The notes below the pieces were generated by a model that saw nothing but the letters and a program-made list of their open reading frames with translations, did not search any database and was not told where the DNA came from. Of a stretch of DNA of 64,000 nt, positions 26,691-35,900 are shown piece after piece. The first letter of the stretch is position 1; every line of letters starts with the position of its first letter. A program made the translations under genes and the position numbers. The DNA comes from CADEED01 sp041395625 (GTDB lineage Bacteria; Pseudomonadota; Gammaproteobacteria; Steroidobacterales; Steroidobacteraceae), in NCBI GenBank assembly GCA_041395625.1, contig JAWLAE010000001.1, forward strand, positions 1,054,001-1,118,000, in the 5' to 3' direction.

Positions 26691-27641
26691 TCAATGCGCA
26701 CTTGAACTTCGCGCTTGGGTGGTCCGCTGTTTGAGCCACGCGTTGGTCAGGGCGCTTTCTTCGAGCAACCAGCTCCTGAATCGACGCACTTGCGGACGAA
26801 CCAGCGCCTCATTGCGAAAGCTGGCCTGAAATGCGTGTCCGGTCCATGCACCAGTGTTGATCGGAAACGGCAAAGATACCCGCCCGTCGTCGATATAGCG
26901 CGAGATCAAGGCGAGACCGCAGATGGCAAATCCTGCGTTCGCGAGCACCGCGTCGAGCGTCGGCACGATGCGCTGGAAGCGGATGCCGCGATTTGGCATC
27001 GTTCGCTTCAGCTTGTGCAGCTTGATCCAGTCCGACCATCCCGGCGCCGCCGGATCCTCTTTGTAAAGATCCAGGTGCAACAGCGGAAATCCCTCCAGGC
27101 GGTCGCGCTTTTTCAGCTCGCCGACCCGCCGCGTGTTCTCCGGCGAGCTGATCGGCAGCAGGAAATCGTGGAACAACTGCACGCTGTTAGTGCTGTCGCT
27201 ACGCGGCCCGAAACTGATTTTGCAGTCGAGCGGTCGCAGTCGCGGTTGCGCTGCGCCTTCACCATTGATGTGGAACTGGATGTTCGGATGCGCGCTGCGG
27301 AACGAGTCCAGCCGCGGCTGCAGCCACAAGTCGGCGAAATCGGAAACGGCCGCAATGTGTATCTCGTGTCCGCGCTGCATGTCGAGGATGTCGGCTGCTT
27401 GAGCCAATTCCCGAAACGCCGTACCGAGATGCTTCAGCGCAGTTTCCAATGCGGGTGAAGGCCTGAGGCCCGAACGACCCCGGACCAGCAGATCGGTACC
27501 GAGGTAGTCCTCGAGCGCCTTGATGCGCTGACCCACCGCCGCAGGCGAAATTGACAGCACGTCCGCCGCGCCCTTCAGCGAGCCGACCCGAACGGCCAAC
27601 TCCAGCGCCTGAAAAGACCGCAAATGGGTCGCGACAGCCAT
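26691..27641 (-). CDS. LysR-type transcriptional regulator (upstream of the DUF4242 cluster)
   Basis: A 316-residue protein. The helix-turn-helix is LELAVRVGSLKGAADVLSIS / PAAVGQRIKALEDYLG, and the effector domain follows from about 95. It is of the GcvA-like group. It is divergent from the DUF4242-MddA-diiron cluster starting at 27753, the likely target. Its stop is one base from the convergent racemase stop. An inverted repeat overlaps its upstream region. Confidence 0.9.
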   Translation of the reverse strand: MAVATHLRSFQALELAVRVGSLKGAADVLSISPAAVGQRIKALEDYLGTDLLVRGRSGLRPSPALETALKHLGTAFRELAQAADILDMQRGHEIHIAAVSDFADLWLQPRLDSFRSAHPNIQFHINGEGAAQPRLRPLDCKISFGPRSDSTNSVQLFHDFLLPISSPENTRRVGELKKRDRLEGFPLLHLDLYKEDPAAPGWSDWIKLHKLKRTMPNRGIRFQRIVPTLDAVLANAGFAICGLALISRYIDDGRVSLPFPINTGAWTGHAFQASFRNEALVRPQVRRFRSWLLEESALTNAWLKQRTTQARSSSAH

Positions 27642-27649
27642 TCGCGAAC

Positions 27650-27668
27650 ACTAAATCTTTTCTTTAGT
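27650..27668. promoter_or_regulatory. Inverted repeat in the LysR / DUF4242 intergenic region
   Basis: ACTAAA (27650-27655) and TTTAGT (27663-27668) are exact inverted arms around seven bases in an AT-rich patch, nine bases upstream of the LysR ATG. A further TTTAGTTT follows at about 27680. This is a good candidate for the LysR operator controlling both directions. Confidence 0.45.
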
Positions 27669-27752
27669 TGGATCAAGAATTTTTAGTTTGCCGACACGGT
27701 GCGCTGCGCGGAAGAATGGCAGCCGACAGTCAAGACGAATGGAGCCTGCGGC

Positions 27753-28037
27753 ATGTCACAGCTCAAACGTTATCTGATCGAACGCGACGTCCCCGGCATC
27801 GGCGGCATGTCGATCGTCGAACTGTGCGGCGCGGCGCGGGCGTCCAACCGCGCCATCGAACAGGTCGCGGGCGCCGTGCAATGGCAACACAGCTACGTGG
27901 CGGCCGACAAGACTTTCTGCATCTACCTCGCCGACAGCGAGGACACGATCCGCAAACACGCCGAGTTGAGCGGCATCCCGGTCACGCGGATCACTGAAGT
28001 GCCGCAGATCATCGATCCCCTCACAGCTAACAATTGA
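27753..28037 (+). CDS. DUF4242 family small protein
   Basis: A 94-residue ferredoxin-like-fold protein: LKRYLIERDVPGIGGMSIVE, then VQWQHSYVAADKTFCIYLAD and a terminal GIPVTRITEVPQII. This is DUF4242, which includes the nickel-binding SCO4226 of Streptomyces; the role is generally unknown. It is first in a run with MddA-like and diiron genes, 10 bases before the next ATG. Likely controlled by the divergent LysR. Confidence 0.85.
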   Translation: MSQLKRYLIERDVPGIGGMSIVELCGAARASNRAIEQVAGAVQWQHSYVAADKTFCIYLADSEDTIRKHAELSGIPVTRITEVPQIIDPLTANN

Positions 28038-28047
28038 GGTAGCGGCC

Positions 28048-28812
28048 ATGACGAACCTGGTTGCAGCTCTCTACAGCACACTCACCTACCTGTTTTTCCT
28101 CGCGACGTTCCTGTATGCCATCGGTTTCGTGCAGAATCTCGCAGTACCCAAGTCGATCGACTCCGGCAGCAGCGGCGATTTGATCGGGTCGTTGCTGATC
28201 AATGCTGCGCTGCTGACCGTGTTCGCGTTGCAGCATTCCGTGATGGCGCGGCCGCGCTTCAAACGCGCCTGGACGCGGGTTGTGCCACAGCCCGTCGAAC
28301 GCAGCACCTATGTGCTGTTCGCGAGTCTGGCGCTCGCGTTGCTCTTCTGGCAGTGGCGGCCGTTGCCGCAGACAGTTTGGTTCATCGACGATCCGGCCAG
28401 TGCCGCGCTCGTGCGGGGAATGTCGTGGGCGGGCTGGTCCCTGGTGTTGCTCAGCACGTTCCTCATCAGTCATTTCCACCTGTTCGGACTGAGCCAGGGA
28501 TTTGCCCGCTTGCTGCGCCGGCATCAGCCGGACCTCGAGTTCGCGACACCGTCGCTGTATCGCTGGCTGCGCCACCCCATCTACGCGGGCTTCATTCTGG
28601 CTTTCTGGGCGGCGCCGCACATGACCGCTGGGCATCTGCTTTTTGCAGTTGCGACCACCGGCTACATCCTGGTTGGCATCTGGTTGGAGGAACGCGATCT
28701 CGTCGCCCATTTCGGCGATCGCTACCGGCTGTATCGCGAGTCGGTCGGCATGCTGCTGCCGAAGATCCGCGTCAGCCGCTACCCACACAAGGCACGGGTG
28801 ACCGAGCCGTAG
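28048..28812 (+). CDS. mddA: MddA/NnrU-like membrane methyltransferase (methanethiol S-methyltransferase family)
   Basis: A 254-residue protein with about five membrane segments. Family marks: LQHSVMARPRFKRAWTRVVP, ERSTYVLFASLALALLFWQW, WSLVLLSTFLISHFHLFGLS and the SAM-binding end YRWLRHPIYAGFILAFW with WLEERDLVAHFGDRYRLYRE, as in isoprenylcysteine methyltransferase-related proteins. The MARPRFK/ERSTYVL style is that of MddA, which methylates methanethiol to dimethylsulfide. The substrate here is inferred from family resemblance only; related enzymes are unassigned. It lies between DUF4242 and the diiron gene. Confidence 0.8.
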   Translation: MTNLVAALYSTLTYLFFLATFLYAIGFVQNLAVPKSIDSGSSGDLIGSLLINAALLTVFALQHSVMARPRFKRAWTRVVPQPVERSTYVLFASLALALLFWQWRPLPQTVWFIDDPASAALVRGMSWAGWSLVLLSTFLISHFHLFGLSQGFARLLRRHQPDLEFATPSLYRWLRHPIYAGFILAFWAAPHMTAGHLLFAVATTGYILVGIWLEERDLVAHFGDRYRLYRESVGMLLPKIRVSRYPHKARVTEP

Positions 28813-28826
28813 GCCAGGAGCTCGTC

Positions 28827-29732
28827 ATGCAAGCTAACTACGAACAGCTGCTGGCAACCTCGCGCCGCGTGAATTGGCAGATTGCGGACCTTGTCGGCGG
28901 TGACAAGCGGCTCGACTTCTCGCGCCCGTTCCTGCCCGAGACATATGCGCGCACTCAGGAGTTGCCGTTCCTGACGCCGGTCGAAGCACTGGCCCTGAAT
29001 CACATTCGCGCGCACGGCTATCTGGCAATGTTTCAGCTGGTCGAAGCCTTCATCCTGCCGTTCGTCGTCGAACAGTCGAAGTGGGATCCCGGGGAGCAAC
29101 GCTTCAGAGTTCCAGCGTTGCAACAGTTCGCCAGCGAAGAGATCAAACACATGGAGCTGTTTGCCGTCTTCCGGCGGCAATTCGTCAGCGAGTTCGGTGT
29201 CGAATGCGGATTCATCGGCCCGGCCGAAGAAATCGGTGCCGCGATCCTCGAGCATAGTCCGTTGGCAGTCGCCATCCTGGTGCTTGGCATCGAGTGGATG
29301 TCGCAGGGACACTATGTCGAGAGCATCAGAGACAGCCAGGCACTGGATCCGCAATTCAAGAGCCTCCTCAAGCACCATTATCTCGAGGAGGTGCAGCACG
29401 CGAAGCTCGATTCGCTCATGCTGCAGGCGATGCTCCCACAATACGACCGCAATGCGATCGACCACGCGGTCGACGAGTATTTCGAGATGGGTGCCTTCAT
29501 CGATGGCGGTCTGCGACAACAAACAGAACTCGATCTCGCGAGCTTCGAGCGTGCCCGCGGTCACGCGTTGACTATCGAACAGCGCGACACATTCCTGACT
29601 CGACAGCATCAGGCCCAGCGTTGGACTTTTCTGGGCTCCGCCATGCGCAATGAGAATTTCCTGCAATCGCTCGACGTGCTGGGCGGCGACTGCAGACACA
29701 GAGTAGCCGGCGCTGCGAGTTCGTTCTGCTAG
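28827..29732 (+). CDS. Ferritin-like diiron protein (putative oxygenase)
   Basis: A 301-residue helical protein. Two carboxylate-His motifs are seen, EEIKHMELF and LEEVQHAKLD, plus Glu residues in preceding helices (QLVEAFILPFVVEQ and IEWMSQGHYVESI). This is the E...ExxH...E...ExxH ligand set of diiron oxygenases and ferritin-like proteins, closest in feel to AurF-like or fatty-acid-type oxygenases. It starts 14 bases after the MddA-like gene and its 3' end shares CTAG with the convergent cupin gene. Its substrate is unknown. Confidence 0.75.
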   Translation: MQANYEQLLATSRRVNWQIADLVGGDKRLDFSRPFLPETYARTQELPFLTPVEALALNHIRAHGYLAMFQLVEAFILPFVVEQSKWDPGEQRFRVPALQQFASEEIKHMELFAVFRRQFVSEFGVECGFIGPAEEIGAAILEHSPLAVAILVLGIEWMSQGHYVESIRDSQALDPQFKSLLKHHYLEEVQHAKLDSLMLQAMLPQYDRNAIDHAVDEYFEMGAFIDGGLRQQTELDLASFERARGHALTIEQRDTFLTRQHQAQRWTFLGSAMRNENFLQSLDVLGGDCRHRVAGAASSFC

Positions 29733-30211
29733 TCGGGCCTGCTGCCGCCCCGCGCCTGCAACGCACCATGCAGGCCGTCCTGCCAGACTGCCTCGGGAGT
29801 CTCGACGGGTGTGATATCGAGATTGACGACCGTGGCCTGCTGGCCGCTGCGCACCAACACACAGTCGAGCGGTACCGAGTCGCCCGCATTGATCTCCTGA
29901 TGTGGCACCCACGGCGGCACATAGATGAAATCGCCGGGGCCCGCCTCCGCCATGTACTCGAGCCGCTCGCCCCAGCGCATGCGGGCGACACCGCGCAAGA
30001 CATAGATCACGCTCTCGAGATCGCCATGATGATGCGCGCCTGTCTTCGCAGCCGGGACGATCGTCACGGTGCCCGCCCAGATCTTCTCGGCACCGACGCT
30101 GCTGGCACTGATGGCGGCCGCGCGCTGCATGCCGGGGGTCTGCGGCGTGTTGGTATCGAGCTCGCCGGCCCGCACTACCCGTACGCCCGCGCGCCGCCAT
30201 CGATCACTCAT
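29729..30211 (-). CDS. Small cupin-domain protein
   Basis: A 160-residue single cupin. Metal-binding motif 1 is GAHHHGDLESVIYVLRGVAR and motif 2 is PGDFIYVPPWVPHQEINAG, so it probably binds Fe, Mn or Zn. It could be a dioxygenase, isomerase or sensor. The ATG overlaps the DUF454 stop (ATGAGTGA), so it is translated from the same mRNA. It is convergent with the diiron gene, sharing four bases at the stops. Confidence 0.85.
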   Translation of the reverse strand: MSDRWRRAGVRVVRAGELDTNTPQTPGMQRAAAISASSVGAEKIWAGTVTIVPAAKTGAHHHGDLESVIYVLRGVARMRWGERLEYMAEAGPGDFIYVPPWVPHQEINAGDSVPLDCVLVRSGQQATVVNLDITPVETPEAVWQDGLHGALQARGGSRPD

Positions 30212-30596
30212 GCGGCGGCTCCGCCGCAGCGGGCGGGACATGCTCGGGTCGGGTAGCGATCCAGACTGCCGCCCCTAACAAGATCACGAGGACGATACTG
30301 CGGGCGGTCCAGGTGGTCTCGAGTGTGAAAAAACTGATGGTCGAGCCCAGTATCATCCCACCGATGGCATACACCTTGCCACGCCGTCGGATCACGCCGT
30401 GCTCGACCCAGTCCCGCAAACCCCGCCCGTAACGTGGGTGATTGAGCAAGCGTCCGCTCAGATGGGGCGCGCTTTTCGCCCAGCACATCACAGCCAGGAT
30501 CCAGAAGCCGGTTGTTGGCAGCAGTGGCACGAATATGCCGACCGCGCCTAGTGCAAAGAACCCGCCACCCAGGACGCGCAGCGTCATCGTCCTCAT
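30204..30596 (-). CDS. DUF454 (YbaN) family membrane protein
   Basis: A 130-residue protein. LGGGFFALGAVGIFVPLLPT and the family signature PTTGFWILAVMCWAKSAP are followed by a His-containing amphipathic region (LLNHPRYGRGLRDWVEHG) and a C-terminal pair of membrane helices (IVLVILLGAAVWIATRP). YbaN-type proteins are inner-membrane and of unknown role, often near heme or copper genes. The start was set at ATG 30596; the ORF runs further upstream without family likeness. It overlaps the cupin gene by eight bases. Confidence 0.88.
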   Translation of the reverse strand: MRTMTLRVLGGGFFALGAVGIFVPLLPTTGFWILAVMCWAKSAPHLSGRLLNHPRYGRGLRDWVEHGVIRRRGKVYAIGGMILGSTISFFTLETTWTARSIVLVILLGAAVWIATRPEHVPPAAAEPPHE

Positions 30597-30685
30597 CGAT
30601 CCCGCCTTTCTCACTGCTAGCCTCGCTCGAGGCAGCGCGGCGCTGTCCAAGGTGGGGGCTCCTCTCGTCGTGGTCGTCCAGTCTA

Positions 30686-31057
30686 TTATGAGTCGGCACT
30701 CACTGCCACGCTGAAGCCGCCCCACATCATGCGTTTGCCATCGAAGGGCATGTTCTTCGGCTCCATGAACTTCGCGAGCCGCGGATCCTTCATCACCCTG
30801 GCATTCACCTGATCGCGGTGTTTGCGTGACTTGTAAACGATCCATGAGAACCATACGGTCTCACTCGGCTTCAGCTTGACGCTCTGCGGAAACGAGGTGT
30901 ATTTGCCGGGCTTCACGTCGTCGGCAATGCACTCGCGATACTCCAATGCGCCGTGCTCGATCCACAACTTGGCGCCGAGTTTGGCCATCCGCATGTACTT
31001 GGCTTTGTTACGCTTGGGAACAGGAATCAGGAATCCATCGACGTATCGACCGGCCAT
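30686..31057 (-). CDS. DUF1428 family protein
   Basis: A 123-residue protein. GRYVDGFLIPVPKRNKAKY, LWIEHGALEYRECIADDV and SWIVYKSRKHRDQVNARVMK, with a C-terminal MPFDGKRMMWGGFSV, give a clear match to DUF1428 (YbaA-like), a dimeric ferredoxin-like fold of unknown role. GGAGAA precedes the ATG. It is single and divergent from tamA. Confidence 0.92.
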   Translation of the reverse strand: MAGRYVDGFLIPVPKRNKAKYMRMAKLGAKLWIEHGALEYRECIADDVKPGKYTSFPQSVKLKPSETVWFSWIVYKSRKHRDQVNARVMKDPRLAKFMEPKNMPFDGKRMMWGGFSVAVSADS

Positions 31058-31185
31058 TGCAGTTCTCCTGTGAATCGCCGCCGCCTCGAACGATCACGAG
31101 CGCAGCATGTCCAATCGTAGCAATAGGCCGACTTTGCGGCATCTTCTGACTGCCAGAGGGAGGGTTTTGGCGTCCCATATCGATC

Positions 31186-32943
31186 ATGACTTGTAGGCCA
31201 CGTCCCACGTCACGAATCGTTGCCGTGCTCGCCGTCGCGACGCTTTGGTGCATGCCGTTTCCGGCGGCGGCGGAGCACATCGTCATACAGATCGCCGGGC
31301 TCGACGACGACCTTGAAGCGGCGGTGCGTGCCAACCTCGAGTTGCAGCAATACATCGACCGCGACACCCATCCCACGCAGATTCAACGTCTGCTGGAGCG
31401 CGGCAAGGACGAGATCCGGCGGGCACTAGAACCTTACGGTTACTACCACTCGCAAGTGACCGGCGAGCTGCTGCCGGGCGGCGACCGAGTGACTGCCAGC
31501 TATCGCGTGATACCCGGAGAGCGGGTCATCGTACGCGACAAGCGCGTTGAAGTGCTGGGCCCGGGCGCTGCGCTGCCGGCCGTGAGCCGCGCGATCGAGA
31601 GCTTCGCGCCCGCCGTTGGCGAGCCGCTCGAACATGGCCTTTATGAAGACAGCAAAGCGGCAGTCAATTCAGCACTGCAGCTCAACGGCTATCTCGACGC
31701 AGACCTCGAGCGGCATCGGGTCGAAGTCACCCGCGCGACGCTTTCCGCGACGATCGATCTCCGCTGGCGGAGCGGGCAGCGCTATCGCATCGGCGCTGTG
31801 CGCTTCAGCGACGCCCAGTTTCCGGACGCATTCCTGCAGCGTTACATCCCGTGGGAGCCACAAGCGCCCTACGACATCGAAACCTTGTTGACGCTGCAGC
31901 AGCGGCTGGTGGATGCAGACTACTTCGCCACGGTGTCGGTGCAACCCGCGATCGATGAGCGCGACGCCGGCCTCGTTCCGGTGGACGTACTGCTGATCCC
32001 CGCCAAGCGTACGGTCTACACGGCCAGCGCGTTCGTCAGCACCGATGCAGGCCCTGGCGGGCGGCTGGGCATCGAGCGGCGCTGGCTCAACACCCGCGGT
32101 CACAAGCTTGGCGGTGAAGTGGAATACAGCACTCGCGTACAGGCTTACAGCAGCTACTACCGCATTCCGCGGCCCGGTCGGCAGTCCCGCCTGTACAGCA
32201 TCGCAGGTGGGTACCGCGACGAGCAGACCGACAGCAGCCGCTCGCGGCTCGCGCGCCTCTCGGTCATCGAGGCGCTCGACGACTGGCACGGCTACGCCCG
32301 TACCCTCGGACTGCAGTACCTCAACGGAGATTTCACGGTCGCCGATGAACAACGCTCATCCCGCCTGCTGTACGCGGAGGGCAACCTCGGCCGCAAGCGC
32401 GCCAATGATCTCGTCTTTCCCTCGCAAGGCCTGTCGGTAACCTACACCGCGCGCCTTGCCGCGCAAGCATTGCTGTCGGATACCAGTCTCTTGCAACTGC
32501 GCACCGACGCCAAGTGGATCCGTCCCGTCACGGACCGCTCGCGCCTGATTCTGCGCGCTTCACTCGGCGCGCTGGAAGCCGGTGATTTCAGCGCACTCCC
32601 GCCCGAGCTGCGCTTCTTCGCCGGTGGCGATCGCTCGGTGCGCGGCTTCGATTATCAGCAGATCGGTGCGCGGAATGCAGCGGGCGGCGTCATCGGCGGT
32701 CGTTATCTCGCTGTGGCGAGCGCCGAGATGGAATACTACTTTGTCGAGAACTGGGGTGCGGCGCTGTTCGTCGATGCCGGCGACGCGTTCAACTCCGATC
32801 TGAACGCGAACATTGGCGCCGGCATCGGTCTGCGCTGGAAATCCCCTGTCGGTATCGTGCGCGTTGATCTGGGTGTACCGGTGCACACTGACCTGCCCGA
32901 TGACGGCCTGCGTATCCACCTGATGATAGGTCCTGACTTGTGA
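31186..32943 (+). CDS. tamA: TamA, outer-membrane translocation and assembly module barrel
   Basis: A 585-residue Omp85-family protein. It has a signal peptide (IVAVLAVATLWCMPFPAAAE), three POTRA domains to about residue 260 and a C-terminal Bac_surface_Ag barrel (FFAGGDRSVRGFDYQQIGAR, SAEMEYYFVENWGAALFVDA, VRVDLGVPVHTDLPDDGLRI). With TamB it assembles certain outer-membrane proteins and carries phospholipid between membranes. It overlaps tamB by four bases as GTGA. The length and domain order are normal. Confidence 0.95.
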   Translation: MTCRPRPTSRIVAVLAVATLWCMPFPAAAEHIVIQIAGLDDDLEAAVRANLELQQYIDRDTHPTQIQRLLERGKDEIRRALEPYGYYHSQVTGELLPGGDRVTASYRVIPGERVIVRDKRVEVLGPGAALPAVSRAIESFAPAVGEPLEHGLYEDSKAAVNSALQLNGYLDADLERHRVEVTRATLSATIDLRWRSGQRYRIGAVRFSDAQFPDAFLQRYIPWEPQAPYDIETLLTLQQRLVDADYFATVSVQPAIDERDAGLVPVDVLLIPAKRTVYTASAFVSTDAGPGGRLGIERRWLNTRGHKLGGEVEYSTRVQAYSSYYRIPRPGRQSRLYSIAGGYRDEQTDSSRSRLARLSVIEALDDWHGYARTLGLQYLNGDFTVADEQRSSRLLYAEGNLGRKRANDLVFPSQGLSVTYTARLAAQALLSDTSLLQLRTDAKWIRPVTDRSRLILRASLGALEAGDFSALPPELRFFAGGDRSVRGFDYQQIGARNAAGGVIGGRYLAVASAEMEYYFVENWGAALFVDAGDAFNSDLNANIGAGIGLRWKSPVGIVRVDLGVPVHTDLPDDGLRIHLMIGPDL

Positions 32944-35900
32944 GCCGCCTGCGTTGGTGGCGGTGGGCGATGGGCGTGCTCGTCACGCTGATTGCGCTGC
33001 TCGGCGTGGCTACGCTCTGGCTCGCAAACTCCACATCTGGCGCACGCTGGCTGCTTGCCCGCAGCGACTCCATGCTGGCGGGAACGCTGCGTATCGAAGG
33101 ACTGGAGGGCAGCCTGGCCGGCCCGCTAACGCTAGCGAATCTCTCCTATCGCGACCCGGACGCCGGCATCGACGTCACCGTTCGGCATGTTGAGCTTGAA
33201 CTCGCGCTGCTCGCCCTGCTGCGTGCGACAGTGCGGATCGAGTCGGCGGAAATCGCCGGCATGCAGCTGACGCTGAGCGAGCCGCGTGCGCCGCAACCGG
33301 ACCCTGAGCCGATCTCACTCGATCCGCCGCTCGACGTGGTCGTCGAAGCACTGCTGTTGCGCGATGCAGTGATTCGACGCGACAACGACACGCTGGCCGA
33401 GATTCGCACCGCGCGTCTCAACGGCACCTGGACCCGCGCGCAACTCGCCATTCGGGAGTTGGACGTCGATGCGGCGGACGGCCGCCTGCAGCTAACAGGG
33501 CGTATTACAGGTAACAAGCCGTACGCCGGCGAGGCACAGGGCGAATTCCAATGGCAGCTCGGCGAACGAACGGTGGCCGGTACGCTGACACTTTCGACGG
33601 CCGATTCTCGGACGACTGCACAATTGCAGCTCACGAAACCCATGACTGCCGATTTGCGGGCGACGCTGCTGCATCAGGGCGAGCGGACGGCTGTCGACGG
33701 CGTGATTCGCTTCGGCGAAGGCAGGCTGAACGTCGACGGTACGCTGAATGCCACAGCGAAGCCGTTGGCGGTGGATCTCAAGCTGTCGTGGCGCGATATG
33801 TTGATCCCTGAGGACCTTGCCGGTCAGGTGCTCGAGACGACCGGCGATGTGGCGGTCAGTGGCAACCTGCAGCAGTATGCGATCGACGGCCGGCTCGCGC
33901 TCGGTCCGCCCGGCCGCACCGCAGATCTGCAACTCAAGCTAACAGGTTCAACCGACGCAATCGAACTCGAGCGTCTGGCGATCGTACAGCGGGATGGCCG
34001 CTTGTCGGCGACCGGTCGCGTGGCCTGGCAACCCGGGATCAACTGGCAGATCGATGCGACAGCGCGCAGTTTCGATCCAGGTGAATTCTGGGTCCGGTGG
34101 CCTGGCGCCCTCGATTTCACACTGGCGAGCAGTGGCCAATTCGCCGCCGAGCAAATGACGGGGCACCTCGAAATCGATCGATTGCGAGGCATGCTGCGTG
34201 GCACGCCAATCCGTGGCTCAGCCGATCTGTCTCTCCTGACGGATCGTATGCTGATCGGCACGCTCGAATTGCAGGCTAATAACAGCCGGTTGCGCGTCAA
34301 CAGCCAGCGCATCCGGCAAACCGGCACGGATGCTTTCGATGCAGTGGCCGAGCTAACCGTGCCATCGCTCGCAGACTGGCTGCCTGACGCTGCCGGCAAA
34401 GCGACTGCTCGATTCACGGCCCGCGGCGCCTGGCCAACGCTCGACATTGCCGGCGATCTCGCCGGCAGTGCGATCCGCGTGGGCGCACAGAGTGCCGAGC
34501 TGGTAACGGCCAGCATCGCATTGGCGAACCCGCTTGAGCCCGATGGTGAAGCGAGCCTGATCGCGCAGAATCTGACAGTCGCAGGCTTCGGGTTTTCGAG
34601 CCTAAACCTGAGTGTGCGTGGCGATGCGGAGCAGCACTCATTAGCTGCCGATCTCAAAGGCCCGGATCAGTCAGCCGCGTTGTCACTACAGGGCAGCCTG
34701 GAAGATGCGAACTGGCGCGCGACCGTGAGCCGCTTGCAGATCGCCGCAACCGACGTCGCAACCCTCGCCCTGCAGCAGCCAACCGAAGTGCTGTACAGCG
34801 CGGCAGGGACCAGTCTCGCGCGCACGTGTCTAGTCGACGGTGACATGCGAATCTGTCTCGCTGGGTCGCTGCAGGCGACTGGCGCGTTCCGCGCTGACTA
34901 CGAACTCGCCAATGTGCCACTCGCGCTGACCCAGATTGCGCTGGCCGAGCCGCTGCCCGTGACGATCGAGGGTTCGATCGATGGCACAGGCGAGCTGCAG
35001 CGCGCCGAGTCCGGCGTCCTTACAGGTGCGGCCGACCTGCGCTCATCAGGTGGCGCTCTGCGACAGGCCGCGATTGCCGATCAGCCCGGCGCACCGCTCA
35101 TTCGCTATCAGGATCTGGCGTTGCAACTGGCGCTCGCCGAGCGCGGCGCCGAGCTCACGCTCAGCGCCAGACTGGACGACGACGGCAACCTGGCAGGCCG
35201 CATCGAGACCGGTGATCTCACCGCTGACCGCACCACTTTGACCGGCACCATGACCGCCCGACTGCCCAGTGTCGCTGTCATCGAAGTACTGACACCGCAG
35301 TTGGTAGACGTGAACGGCAGCGCAACGTTGCAGGCGGCGCTATCCGGCACGCTGCAGCAACCAGAACTGTCGGGGGAACTACAAGTATCAGGCTTCGCGG
35401 CTGAAGTTCCCCGTCTTGGTCTGAAACTGCGCGACGGTAAGCTGACCGTCAAGCCGCAGACGGAGGGTCCGTTCCTGATCGCCGGCCAATTGCGATCAGG
35501 AGAGGGGCAATTGCAGTTCGACGGAACCGCCACGATGGATGCCGAGGTCCGGATGGCGATCAAGGGACAGGACTTTCTCGCGGCGGACTTTCCGGGTGTG
35601 CGCGTCGTGGCTACGCCGGATCTCGTATTCCAGCGCACCGCGGAGGAGATGTCGCTGATCGGCTATGTGCGCCTGCCACGTGCCGACATCAATCTCGCAC
35701 GACTACCCCGCGGCACACGGCCGCAAAGTGCCTCGGATGATGTCGTGGTCGTCGATGCTGTCGACCGCCAAACTGACGCTGCACAGGGCTCACCGCTGTC
35801 GGCTACGATACGTATCGAATTCGGCGAGCAGGTGGCGATTTCCGGCTACGGGCTCGATGCCGATGTGTCGGGTGCGCTGATGGTGCGCGAACGGCCCGGC

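Noticed and set aside
26715..27458. Long + strand frame antisense to the second LysR gene
   Set aside because: Shadow of the LysR coding frame without recognisable domains.
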